Of a stretch of DNA of 64,000 nucleotides, positions 46,164-54,474 are shown piece after piece (within the stretch, counting starts at the first letter, position 1; the number at the start of each line of letters is the position of its first letter). Position numbers and translations under genes: made by a program. Under the pieces are notes generated by a model. It was not told the DNA's origin. It did no database searches and saw nothing but the letters and a program-made list of their open reading frames with translations. Source of the stretch: Pseudovibrio sp. M1P-2-3 (lineage in GTDB: Bacteria > Pseudomonadota > Alphaproteobacteria > Rhizobiales > Stappiaceae); the NCBI RefSeq assembly GCF_031501865.1, contig NZ_JARRCW010000001.1, positions 4,346,001-4,410,000 on the forward strand, given 5' to 3'.

Positions 46164-47168
46164 ATGTCCGAGATCCAATTTGATGCCCTGTGTATCGGAA
46201 ATGCTATTACAGATGTGTTCTCCCATATTCAGGATGACTTTCTGGTTACCCAGAACCTGCATAAGGGCTCAATGCGTTTGGTAGACACAAACGAAGCCTT
46301 GCGTCTTTACGATCTCATGGGACAAACCATCCGCATCTCAGGTGGTAGCGCAGGCAATACTGCAGCTGGCATCGCCTCACTGGGTGGCAAACCTGCCTAC
46401 ATCGGCAAGGTCTCAAATGACGAAGTGGGCAGCAACTATGCCCACGACATGAGCGGAACAGGCGTTTATTTCAACACGCCTCCTTTGGCTGAAGGGGAAA
46501 TGGCCTCTGGCCGCTCCATGATCCTCATCACACCCGATGGTGAGCGTACCATGAACACCTACCTGGGAGCTGCCACAAAGCTATCACCGGCAGATATTGA
46601 CCCTGAGATAGTGAAGGCTTCCGCAATAACTTACATGGAAGGTTATCTGTGGGACCCCGAAATGGCAAAGAAAGCATTTATTAAGGCCTCAGAGATTGCC
46701 CATTCCGAAGGGCGCTTGGTATCCTTGTCCCTCTCCGATAGCTTTTGCGTAGACCGCTTTCACGATGAGTTCAATGGCCTCATTAAAGAGGGAATCGTTG
46801 ACCTGATCTTTGCAAATGAGCATGAATTGAAAGCGCTCTACCAAACCGCAGATTTGAAAACAGCCATTGCCGCAGCCAAACGTGATTGCCCGCTCACCGC
46901 TTTAACATTAGGCGCAGAAGGCGCCATGGCGATTTCCAAAGAAGAAATCGTCCATGTTCCAGCTTCAGAAGGTGTTAACGTGGTGGATCTGACAGGTGCT
47001 GGTGATCTTTTTGCCTCCGGCTTCATGCTGGGTCTTGCCCGTAAACTAAGCCTTGCAGAGTGTGCTGACCTTGGCTGCATCTGTGCTTCCGAGGTCATCA
47101 CACATGTTGGAGCAAGACCAGAAAAACAGCTCAAAAACGTAGCGCTCCAATCAGGTTTTGAGCTGTAG
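46164..47168 (+). CDS. PfkB-family kinase, adenosine-kinase-like
   Basis: A 334-residue ribokinase-fold enzyme. N-terminal signature ISGGSAGNTAAGIASLGGKPAYIGKV marks the substrate end (cited core SGGSAGNTAAGIASLGG), and the catalytic motif with the general base Asp is VVDLTGAGDLFASGFMLGL. Alphaproteobacterial proteins like this are annotated as adenosine kinase or sugar kinase; substrate needs assay. GGAGG-like ribosome site (GAGGTGG) precedes the ATG. A perfect hairpin follows. Confidence 0.88.
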   Translation: MSEIQFDALCIGNAITDVFSHIQDDFLVTQNLHKGSMRLVDTNEALRLYDLMGQTIRISGGSAGNTAAGIASLGGKPAYIGKVSNDEVGSNYAHDMSGTGVYFNTPPLAEGEMASGRSMILITPDGERTMNTYLGAATKLSPADIDPEIVKASAITYMEGYLWDPEMAKKAFIKASEIAHSEGRLVSLSLSDSFCVDRFHDEFNGLIKEGIVDLIFANEHELKALYQTADLKTAIAAAKRDCPLTALTLGAEGAMAISKEEIVHVPASEGVNVVDLTGAGDLFASGFMLGLARKLSLAECADLGCICASEVITHVGARPEKQLKNVALQSGFEL

Positions 47169-47183
47169 GTATAAATGAGAAAA

Positions 47184-47213
47184 GCGTATACTAATTTTCG
47201 GATTAGTATACGC
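47184..47213. terminator. 12-bp perfect hairpin between the kinase and CPBP genes
   Basis: GCGTATACTAAT, loop TTTCGG, ATTAGTATACGC. Only a weak T content follows, but its position between convergent genes suggests a bidirectional terminator. Confidence 0.6.
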
Positions 47214-47235
47214 ATTGACAGTAAGTAAGAAGAAG

Positions 47236-48012
47236 TTAGAGCGTTCGGAGCAGTCCAAACCACTGAAATAGTGCTATGCCGGAAAGTGCATGACTTGTGC
47301 ACAGTTCCAAAAATGACCGGTGCCGCTCGAAGAATATCCCCCAGTACACTGCAGTTGCAAAGGCACCCGCCGCCAGAGAAAGCCCATAGGGCACGTGAAA
47401 CGCCGCAAAACCGATGGCAACTGTTAAAATTGCCAATGCTTGTACTTTACGATCATTAGGCCCAAGTACCTCAGTAATCGTGGTCTGATAACAGCAACGG
47501 GTGATAAAAACCTGCAATGGGCTTAAGATCAGAAGATATAGACCGATATTGAGGACATCATCAACAAAGTTGAAGTTACCTTTACTAAGCAGATAAATTC
47601 CAAAAGGGTTCTCATTGGGGTACATAAACACCCTCAAAATTAACATGAGAACCAAAATCGGAATGGTAATAATTACCCCCCAAATCAGCTGACTCCCAAT
47701 TTTACTCTTTTTAAATCCAAAGCGTTCCCAAGTTATCGGGAGTTTCGAAATGGAGTAATAGGTTGCACACGACAGGGACATTATGATGACGAAATTGAAA
47801 GTACTAACGAGCAGGCTTAAGTTTGGATTCACCTCCAACAGCCTCCATCTCACCTGATTCCAAATAATAAGGAGCGATAGAAAAATCACAACAGTAATCA
47901 CAAGCTTTGCCATAGACTTAATTTCAGGCGCCATAAACGTTGGCTCTGAGTTCCATGAATAGACAGAGGCTTTTTTGACTTGGGTTATCGATTTAAGTGT
48001 TTCGCTCTTCAT
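47236..48012 (-). CDS. CPBP-family membrane protein with degenerate active site
   Basis: A 258-residue protein with about seven hydrophobic helices. It has the layout of CPBP (CAAX protease and bacteriocin-processing) proteins, but the first motif, normally EExxxR, reads LQVFITRCCYQ with Gln-Val where two Glu are expected. The second motif FAAFHVPYG keeps its His, and the third is CTSHALSG. Loss of the catalytic Glu pair suggests a non-proteolytic role or decay. It is strongly AT-rich at its 5' side and abuts an AT-rich gap. The ATG at 48012 is accepted without a strong ribosome site. Confidence 0.7.
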   Translation of the reverse strand: MKSETLKSITQVKKASVYSWNSEPTFMAPEIKSMAKLVITVVIFLSLLIIWNQVRWRLLEVNPNLSLLVSTFNFVIIMSLSCATYYSISKLPITWERFGFKKSKIGSQLIWGVIITIPILVLMLILRVFMYPNENPFGIYLLSKGNFNFVDDVLNIGLYLLILSPLQVFITRCCYQTTITEVLGPNDRKVQALAILTVAIGFAAFHVPYGLSLAAGAFATAVYWGIFFERHRSFLELCTSHALSGIALFQWFGLLRTL

Positions 48013-48549
48013 TTTTCTTTTTCTTTTAAGATACTAATCAGGTGGTCAAAGGCTGGCACTTCCATTCTCAATCTAATACTCGTATCAACTCCTTTCTTAA
48101 TCCAGTAATACTATAATAATACAGTAATACTGGAAAATTTCCACTCAAGACGTCTATACAACAATCAAAATAGATAAAATTAAATTTACTTCATTAAAAA
48201 CCATACATATACCAAAAAATATATATAAACATCAGTACATCTAATAAAATACTAAACAAATACCATTAATAAATACAAGAATATATCAACTTAACTATAC
48301 GTAATTACTTGTTATTACAAACCATCAGATCACATTCATATATCCAGGCTAAATATTTATTCACAAAATCGTTATCAAAATAACCATAAGTCATGAAATA
48401 GAATCCTGAAGAGAGTTAACGAAGCAATTAGAGCGGGTTGCTATTAATTAAACACACGCAACACACTTATTTCTTATCATTTGACAGGATCAACTCAAAC
48501 GCAGCTCACTCCAGATGAGACCAAGATCACTTGAGGTCACTGCTTGCAA
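48013..48549. other. AT-rich intergenic region
   Basis: 537 bp, of which about 48080-48470 is very AT-rich and made of short A/T runs and tandem-like motifs (ATACAGTAATAC, AATATATATAAAC). I find no gene, repeat array or RNA gene in it. It could be a promoter region, a nucleoid-protein target or decayed foreign DNA. Confidence 0.4.
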
Positions 48550-49248
48550 TCACATTTTTGTTTCCAGTGCATACTGCAGGGCTGCAGCACAATGTATCTG
48601 CGTTGTATCGAATACGGGGACAGAGACATTGGCCTCGCTTATTAGCATACCCACTTCTGTACAGCCCAGAATGAGACAGTCAGCCCCCCTGTTCACCAAA
48701 CGCTCGGCTATCGCTATATATTCAGCCTCGCTATCCTTGGCAGTGATCCCCTTGCACAGTTCTTCATATATAATTCTGTGTGTATTCTGCCTGTCGGCTT
48801 CTTCTGGAATAATCGGTGTCAGCCCTGCCTCCACAAGCTTCCCCGTGTAGAAGTCTTGCTCCATCGTAAAAGCAGTTGCCATCAACCCCGGTGCCACCAA
48901 ACCCGCTTCCGTAATGGAGTGCGCCGTTGCCTCTGCAATATGAATAAAGGGAATGGATAGGCCATTCATCATCTGACCGGACAGCTTGTGCATTGTATTG
49001 GTGGCCAAAATAATGAAATCTGCCCCGCCTCTTTCCAAGGCAAGAGCTTCCCTGTTCAGGATTTCTCCTGCCTCCCACCAGTGGTCAGCTGCTTGCAGCT
49101 TTTCAATTCTGTCAAAATCCAGCGAACGGATGAGAAGTTCTGGAGAATGAAGCCCACCCAGATGCTCCTGTGTCAATTGGCAAAGCAACCGATAATAGAT
49201 CTGTGTTGATGCGGCAGACATACCGCCAAGGATACCAATTGTCTTCAC
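48550..49248 (-). CDS. Aspartate/glutamate racemase-family protein, YgeA-like
   Basis: A 232-residue cofactor-independent racemase. N-terminus MKTIGILGGMSAASTQIYY is typical. The two active-site residues are Thr83 in LATNTMHK and Cys196 in LILGCTEVG, the Thr/Cys pair also found in E. coli YgeA, a broad-specificity amino acid racemase with low activity on Asp. Other racemases of the family have two Cys. The gene is isolated by an AT-rich region on one side and the dispersed repeat on the other, and its product probably supplies D-amino acids or is catabolic. Confidence 0.85.
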   Translation of the reverse strand: MKTIGILGGMSAASTQIYYRLLCQLTQEHLGGLHSPELLIRSLDFDRIEKLQAADHWWEAGEILNREALALERGGADFIILATNTMHKLSGQMMNGLSIPFIHIAEATAHSITEAGLVAPGLMATAFTMEQDFYTGKLVEAGLTPIIPEEADRQNTHRIIYEELCKGITAKDSEAEYIAIAERLVNRGADCLILGCTEVGMLISEANVSVPVFDTTQIHCAAALQYALETKM

Positions 49249-49275
49249 GAGAAGTACTTTCCTCAGCTTGAGAGA

Positions 49276-49382
49276 TTAGAGCACATCGCGTTCATTCGCA
49301 TTCACGCTGTGTACTCTAACTTGTTTATATTGAGCGAATTCTTGTCGTTTGATTGAACTCAATCAAACGGAACGCGCTCCAA
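49276..49382. repeat. Dispersed intergenic repeat, copy 2 (about 107 bp)
   Basis: Starts TTAGAGC like copy 1 at 16571-16676 and ends GCGCTCCAA, one base off the inverted match. It contains a perfect palindrome CGTTTGATTGA-AC-TCAATCAAACG at 49346-49369, which copy 1 has lost by one deletion and one substitution, so copy 2 is nearer to the ancestral form. Confidence 0.85.
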
Positions 49383-49424
49383 AGCCCAATTATTTGAGAA
49401 AGACACTATGCACGCACCAAAAAG

Positions 49425-49449
49425 AAAAGCGACCCTGAGGTCGCTTTTT
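49425..49449 (-). terminator. Terminator of the dapB-gpmA operon
   Basis: AAAAGCGACC-CTGAG-GTCGCTTTT followed by further T; 3' of the minus-strand gpmA. Confidence 0.85.
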
Positions 49450-49469
49450 TTTATTCCATTTATTCTGCT

Positions 49470-50090
49470 CTAGTCAGCAAGGTCTTTTACTGACAGAACT
49501 TTACCGTTTTCATCCAGACGGTAGATAACCGGCTTACCGGTTCCCAGTTCACGTTTCAGGATCTGTTCCGGAGTCAGCTCTTCCAACTCCATGATCAAGG
49601 AGCGCAGGGAGTTGCCATGAGCGGCAACAATAACGCGTTGGCCTTCAACAACCTTTGGCAGAATGTTTTCCTTGAAGTAAGGAATTGTGCGCTCGGCTGT
49701 CATTTTGAGGCTTTCACCACCGGGAGGAGGTACATCAAACGAACGACGCCAGATGTGAACCTGCTCTTCTCCAAACTCTTTGCGGGCTTCATCCTTGTTC
49801 ATGCCGGTGATGTCACCGTAATCACGCTCGTTCAAGGCTTGATCGCGGGTTGTTGGCAAGTCTTCTGTACCAAGCTGCTCGAGGATCAGTTTCAAAGTGT
49901 GCTGGGCACGGGTAAGAACGGAAGTATAAGCAAGGTCAAACTCCAGTCCAAGCTCTTTCAGCTGTTTACCCGCTGCAATGGCTTCTGAAACTCCCTGTTC
50001 TGTCAAATCTGGATCTTTCCAGCCGGTGAACAGGTTTTTCAGGTTCCATTCACTTTGTCCGTGGCGGACCAGAACCAAAAGACGTTCCAT
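49470..50090 (-). CDS. gpmA: 2,3-bisphosphoglycerate-dependent phosphoglycerate mutase
   Basis: A 206-residue histidine phosphatase-fold enzyme interconverting 3- and 2-phosphoglycerate. The phosphohistidine is in [12 protein letters not shown], followed by [14 protein letters not shown], and the second active-site His is in [17 protein letters not shown]. The length of about 206 is the short alphaproteobacterial form. It begins 26 bases downstream of dapB, and the pair shares a terminator. Confidence 0.94.
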   Translation of the reverse strand: MERLLVLVRHGQSEWNLKNLFTGWKDPDLTEQGVSEAIAAGKQLKELGLEFDLAYTSVLTRAQHTLKLILEQLGTEDLPTTRDQALNERDYGDITGMNKDEARKEFGEEQVHIWRRSFDVPPPGGESLKMTAERTIPYFKENILPKVVEGQRVIVAAHGNSLRSLIMELEELTPEQILKRELGTGKPVIYRLDENGKVLSVKDLAD

Positions 50091-50116
50091 TATTCTCTCC
50101 TTGGGAGGTTGGAGTT

Positions 50117-50929
50117 CTACTGTGAAAGACCGAGAACATCGGCCATGCTATAAAAGCCTGCGAGCTGCTTGCGGGCCCAAAGAGCCGCTTTCACCGCGCC
50201 GCGGGCGTAAATCTGTCTGTCATTAGAAATATGGGAAAGGTCGATACGCTCCCCTTCCCCTGCAAACATGACTGTGTGCTCGCCAATAACGGAGCCTCCA
50301 CGCAATGTGGCAAAACCGATATCCCCTTTGGGGCGGGCTCCTGTTTGGCCATCTCGTGTACGAACCGAATGTTCTTCAAGGTTGATACCACGACCTTCAG
50401 CCGCCGCTTCCCCCAGCAGCAAAGCGGTACCGGACGGTGCATCCACCTTATGCTTGTGGTGCATCTCCAGAACTTCAATATCAAAATCATCATCAAGCGC
50501 AGCAGCGGCTTTGCGAACCAATGCAGCCAACAGGTTGACCCCAAGGCTCATATTGCCCGACTTTACAGTCTTTGTGCCCTTACTAACGGATTGAAGCTTC
50601 TCTTCCTCAGTACCACTCATACCGGTTGTTCCGATAATATGAACGAGACCACGCGCAGCCGCTTGTTTTGAAAAAGCCAAAGTAGCTTTTGGTGCCGTGA
50701 AATCCAGAATGCCGTCACTGTTTGCAAGTGCATCATCAAGGTCAGAAGAAATCGGTACGCCCAGATTACCACATCCGGAGAGTTCACCTGCATCCTGCCC
50801 GATATAGGGAGACTCCGGACGTTCAATCGCTGCAGACAGAACGGTACCCTCTGCCTCGGTAACCGCCTGAATGAGCGCGCGGCCCATTCTGCCACCTGCC
50901 CCAACCACAACAAGACGCATTTCACTCAT
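50117..50929 (-). CDS. dapB: 4-hydroxy-tetrahydrodipicolinate reductase
   Basis: A 270-residue NAD(P)H reductase of the lysine/diaminopimelate pathway. The dinucleotide motif is [16 protein letters not shown], and the catalytic/substrate signature is [21 protein letters not shown] with the basic and Lys residues. ATG at 50929 (MSEMRLVVV) is used; ATG at 50920 is the alternative. It is first in the dapB-gpmA pair. Confidence 0.95.
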   Translation of the reverse strand: MSEMRLVVVGAGGRMGRALIQAVTEAEGTVLSAAIERPESPYIGQDAGELSGCGNLGVPISSDLDDALANSDGILDFTAPKATLAFSKQAAARGLVHIIGTTGMSGTEEEKLQSVSKGTKTVKSGNMSLGVNLLAALVRKAAAALDDDFDIEVLEMHHKHKVDAPSGTALLLGEAAAEGRGINLEEHSVRTRDGQTGARPKGDIGFATLRGGSVIGEHTVMFAGEGERIDLSHISNDRQIYARGAVKAALWARKQLAGFYSMADVLGLSQ

Positions 50930-51202
50930 TCTCGATCACCACACATTAAGAGACTGAAATTATTCGTTGTGCCACGGTATAACAGGACACAGACACAGGG
51001 GCAATTGGACAACTTTCTCTAACACCGGTTGATAGGCACCCTTAACGTCACAGCTGGCTTCCTCTGTTGAGGCATAGCCTTTCTAGATGAGCATATCCCA
51101 TATAGATGGGCATTGGGCCTAAGCGACCTACTCACCTCTAGCCCATTGTTCATTTGTTTCACCTGCGATTATGCTGCTAGGCTATTCCAGTAATTTGGTT
51201 TT

Positions 51203-51895
51203 CTACTTCCTTTTGTTAGAAACAGGCCTCTCTGGCGCACCAAGATTTAGCCTCCGGCAAAACGATAGAGCCAGTTGCTCACCGCGTAGGTCTATAGCGT
51301 GATCAAGTCCCTTAAGAATATGACACTCAACATCAAAGTCTGCCTGTTCCAATAGGGTCGAGGTTGACTGACAGTAGTGAGAGGGTAAAACATCATCATC
51401 CTCTCCATGAACCAGCAAAACAGGGCATTTATTTATACCGGTTCCCTGCGGCGTTTCATACTTCGTCATCGCCCCAGCAAACGCCATAACTCCACGACAT
51501 GGGCTAGGCCGACGTATGGCATTATGCAATGAAACAATTGCGCCCTGAGAGAAACCGGCGAGAACCAGATCATGATTTTCAAGACCGTACCTGCTCAGCT
51601 CTTCATCTATCATGCGGTCCACATAACCACGTGCAGCCTGAACATCTTTCCATATGGCTTCCTCGATGTACTCACAAACACGAAACCACTGCCGCCCTTC
51701 CGGGTTGTTTTCACTTACTTCCGGCGCATTGAGACAAACCACTGCAGTGTGTTCCAGATTATCAAATAAGAAGAGCGCCAAAGACGCAAAGTCTTCCGCT
51801 GTGGCTCCGTAGCCATGAAGTATAATTATCAAATGCTCCACAGCTTCATCTGTGGGAGTAAATCGAATTCCTTTGTCATCTACTGTCTTGGGCAT
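51203..51895 (-). CDS. Carboxylesterase/phospholipase, alpha/beta hydrolase
   Basis: A 230-residue serine esterase of the YpfH/carboxylesterase-2 group. HGYG near the N-terminus forms the oxyanion hole (LIIILHGYGATAEDFASLA), the nucleophile elbow is GFSQGAIVS, and Asp and His of the triad are in VHGEDDDVLPSHY and LKGLDHAID. Acts on short acyl esters or lysophospholipids. The start at 51895 is chosen because GAGG sits 6 bases upstream; the longer frame overlaps the glycosylase gene. It follows alkA by 7 bases, in the same direction, so the two are probably co-transcribed. Confidence 0.85.
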   Translation of the reverse strand: MPKTVDDKGIRFTPTDEAVEHLIIILHGYGATAEDFASLALFLFDNLEHTAVVCLNAPEVSENNPEGRQWFRVCEYIEEAIWKDVQAARGYVDRMIDEELSRYGLENHDLVLAGFSQGAIVSLHNAIRRPSPCRGVMAFAGAMTKYETPQGTGINKCPVLLVHGEDDDVLPSHYCQSTSTLLEQADFDVECHILKGLDHAIDLRGEQLALSFCRRLNLGAPERPVSNKRK

Positions 51896-51902
51896 CTTCG
51901 CC

Positions 51903-52544
51903 TCACACTGGCATGGTTTCACGCCCATCTTTTCGGGCCTTATAATAGGACCAGAGTAGTCTTGCAGCCACTCCTCTATGGGGTGACCATTTTTGTGCAA
52001 TACCACCCAACTGTTTGGCCGAAGGGCGTTCATCAAGGCCAAACGCATCCTGTACAGCGTTTTGCAGCGCTACATCCCCGCTAGGGAAGATATCTGGGTG
52101 CCCCGCGCAAAAAAGTAGAAATATATCTGCAGTCCAAGGCCCAATTCCCTTTATTTCACAAAGGCGTTTGTGGGCTTCTTCCACGGACAGTTCCTTCAAC
52201 GCCCCCAGATCCAAGCCATCCTGAAGTTCGCGGGCAAGTCCAGATAGAGTATTCAATTTGGCTCTGGACAGCCCTGCTCCCAAGAGCTCTTCATCTGATT
52301 TAGCTAGGAAAATGTCCGGTTCAAAAGGCACAACCACGTTTTGCAAACGCCGCCAAATGGAATTTGCAGCTGCCACAGACAATAGTTGCCCCACAATAAT
52401 ATGGCTCAAGCCTTCAAAGGTGGCCGGTTGAGATCTATCGGGCACATTTCCTGCCACTTCATAGACTGCCGCCAGACGCTCATCCAACTGGATCAGGCTT
52501 TGTAAATCCGAAAGGGTGCGCTCTAAGGCTTCAATCGTACTCAA
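51903..52544 (-). CDS. alkA: DNA-3-methyladenine glycosylase II
   Basis: About 213 residues, a helix-hairpin-helix base-excision enzyme that removes alkylated purines. The HhH and catalytic region is LCEIKGIGPWTADIFLLFCAG followed by DIFPSGDVALQNAV, with the conserved Asp of the active site (core IKGIGPWTADIFLL). There is no ATG in a suitable place: TTG at 52544, preceded by AGGAG 10 bases upstream, is the best start; an upstream TTG at 52592 would lengthen it. The protein is shorter than E. coli AlkA and lacks its N-terminal domain, as in many bacterial AlkA2 proteins. Divergent from gluQ. Confidence 0.85.
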   Translation of the reverse strand: MSTIEALERTLSDLQSLIQLDERLAAVYEVAGNVPDRSQPATFEGLSHIIVGQLLSVAAANSIWRRLQNVVVPFEPDIFLAKSDEELLGAGLSRAKLNTLSGLARELQDGLDLGALKELSVEEAHKRLCEIKGIGPWTADIFLLFCAGHPDIFPSGDVALQNAVQDAFGLDERPSAKQLGGIAQKWSPHRGVAARLLWSYYKARKDGRETMPV

Positions 52545-52630
52545 AAAGTTCCACTCCTGCCAATTGCCTTTCTCTTTTATGTATCTTAGCAACGGTTCCG
52601 TCTATGGTTTTGCGGGAAGTATTTTGTTTC

Positions 52631-53509
52631 ATGTCTTCAACTGTTTTTCGATTTGCTCCCTCTCCCAATGGCTATCTCCATTTGGGGCATGCCTATTCGG
52701 CTCTGCTCAATTTCAAGATGGCACAGGAAACCGGCGGAAAGTTCCTCCTGCGCATAGAAGACATCGATCAAGCCCGCTGCACACCCCAGCTACAACAGCA
52801 CATGCTGGAGGATCTGGAATGGCTTGGTCTGGAGTGGGACCAGCCTCCCCGTAAACAGTCAGAGCACTTTGATGCTTACCATGATGCCATTGAACAGCTG
52901 GAGGGAATAGGGCTTGTTTACCGTGCCTATCTCACCAGAGCGCAGCTTAAAGCCTTCATATCCACCTTTGAACAAACTGGTCGCAGTTGGCCCCGCGATC
53001 CGGATGGCGCGCCCCTTTACCCGGAGGAATCTGTGGTGCTGGACGAAGCAGCACGGGCCAGATATCAACGCGAGGACGCACCCTGCACGCGGCGCTTACA
53101 CATGGACACGGCTATTAGAATGCTTGGAGGCCCTCTACAGTGGAACGAACAAGGCAAAGGCCCGCAAGGTGAAACAGGCGCTCTGACCGCCCACCCAGAG
53201 TTTTGGGGGGATGTGGTGCTGGCTCGCAAGGACACCCCAACCAGCTACCACCTGTCAGTTGTCGTGGACGATGCCCTTCAAGGTGTAACCCATGTCGTTC
53301 GCGGCGCAGACCTTTTCCATGCCACGAGCGTTCACCGCATTCTTCAAAACCTCTTGGGCTTGCCCGATCCGGTCTATCACCACCATAAACTCATCAAAGA
53401 CAGCGAGGGTTACAAACTCTCAAAATCACAACGTTCCCTATCTCTCAGAGAACTACGTGCACAAGGCGTCACTCCCACGCAAATCCGCGAACAGTTAGGG
53501 CTCTGTTAA
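52631..53509 (+). CDS. gluQ: Glutamyl-Q tRNA(Asp) synthetase
   Basis: A 292-residue class I synthetase fragment that glutamylates queuosine in tRNA-Asp. The class I motifs are HLGHAYSALLN (HIGH) preceded by RFAPSPNGYL, and LSKSQRSLSLREL (KMSK-like). It lacks the anticodon-binding domain, as the family does. The zinc site of E. coli GluQ (Cys-x-Cys ... Cys) is absent: the region reads YRAYLTRAQLKAF. The start at 52631 is chosen to give MSSTVFRFAPSPNG; the ATG at 52604 would add nine residues without support. Confidence 0.9.
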   Translation: MSSTVFRFAPSPNGYLHLGHAYSALLNFKMAQETGGKFLLRIEDIDQARCTPQLQQHMLEDLEWLGLEWDQPPRKQSEHFDAYHDAIEQLEGIGLVYRAYLTRAQLKAFISTFEQTGRSWPRDPDGAPLYPEESVVLDEAARARYQREDAPCTRRLHMDTAIRMLGGPLQWNEQGKGPQGETGALTAHPEFWGDVVLARKDTPTSYHLSVVVDDALQGVTHVVRGADLFHATSVHRILQNLLGLPDPVYHHHKLIKDSEGYKLSKSQRSLSLRELRAQGVTPTQIREQLGLC

Positions 53510-53908
53510 AATCGGGCAACCTTCAAAAAGCTTAGCCAAAGCAAGATAGAAAGTCCCAGAATAGAGGCTGGACCTAATACTAATCGGTATGTTTGAATCC
53601 CAGCTCATTGGCAGAATAACGGCGGAATCTGTGGCAAGGTCTGGTAAACTCCTTGAGTCATGCCAGACAAGTGAAGCGCCGATCCGGTACCCAGACCACA
53701 AACTATCGATTGTACCTTATGACTGCTGAACTAAACACCTTGCTCTAAAGCTGGGAGTTCCGACCAAACATCAATACAGGAGATAAAATACCGTCTCCTC
53801 TCCATTTTTAGTGTTATTTTAGTCCGCAGTCTTGTCGCAGGTTTGTATTCGTTCACTATATTAAAGATCGGCCTAATTTATTTTTTCAAAAATTTCAGGG
53901 TTAAGGTT
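53510..53908. other. Intergenic region between gluQ and the deacylase
   Basis: 399 bp with no gene and no repeat I can identify. The last 100 bases are AT-rich and include TTTATTTTTTC runs; a promoter for the following gene probably lies here. Confidence 0.35.
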
Positions 53909-54376
53909 ATGTCAAAAAGTACAGAGCGAGTTAAACATGCTGCTCAGGAACTGGGCTTAAATATCAATGTTCAGCTTATGCCCACCACAACCCGCACTGC
54001 GGAAGATGCAGCCAACGCATGCAAGTGCGAGGTTGGCCAAATTGTTAAATCCCTAATATTCGAAGGAATTGAAACGGAGGAGTTAAAGCTGCTTCTGGTG
54101 AGCGGTGCTCATACTGTGAACCTCACCGAAGTTCAAAGTATATTTGGGGAAAGTCTGATCCGCGCCAATCCGAAAAAGGTTCGTGAGCAAACCGGCTTTT
54201 CAATTGGCGGCGTTGCACCGATCGGCCACCTGAAGCAACCTGTGATCTGGATGGACCGCCACCTCATGCAATACGAAAGTGTTTGGGCAGCAGCGGGTGC
54301 TCCAAATGCTGTATTCAACATTTCACCCACACTATTACAAAAGGCAACCCAAGCTCAAATGTTCCAAGCCGCTTGA
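53909..54376 (+). CDS. YbaK/EbsC-family prolyl-tRNA editing deacylase
   Basis: A 155-residue trans-editing protein of the YbaK/EbsC/ProX group that hydrolyses misacylated aminoacyl-tRNA (typically Cys- or Ala-tRNA-Pro). Visible signatures are CKCEVGQIVKSLIFEG, in which the Lys is catalytic in YbaK, and GFSIGGVAPIGHLKQP. The start at 53909 (MSKSTERVK) is chosen because the upstream extension is hydrophobic and not family-like. The gene is followed by a short gap and then the convergent end of the DUF819 operon. Confidence 0.88.
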   Translation: MSKSTERVKHAAQELGLNINVQLMPTTTRTAEDAANACKCEVGQIVKSLIFEGIETEELKLLLVSGAHTVNLTEVQSIFGESLIRANPKKVREQTGFSIGGVAPIGHLKQPVIWMDRHLMQYESVWAAAGAPNAVFNISPTLLQKATQAQMFQAA

Positions 54377-54474
54377 ACTGCAGAGTATTTCATAGATACG
54401 GGGAAACTTTAAAGCCATTCAGTGCGCCATTTCATCCCATGGCGCTCTGTACCCGCTAGCGCAAATCTTCGCAC

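Noticed and set aside
48421..48450. Third copy of the dispersed repeat near 48430 (TTAGAGCGGG)
   Set aside because: Only the first few bases resemble the repeat; the rest does not align.
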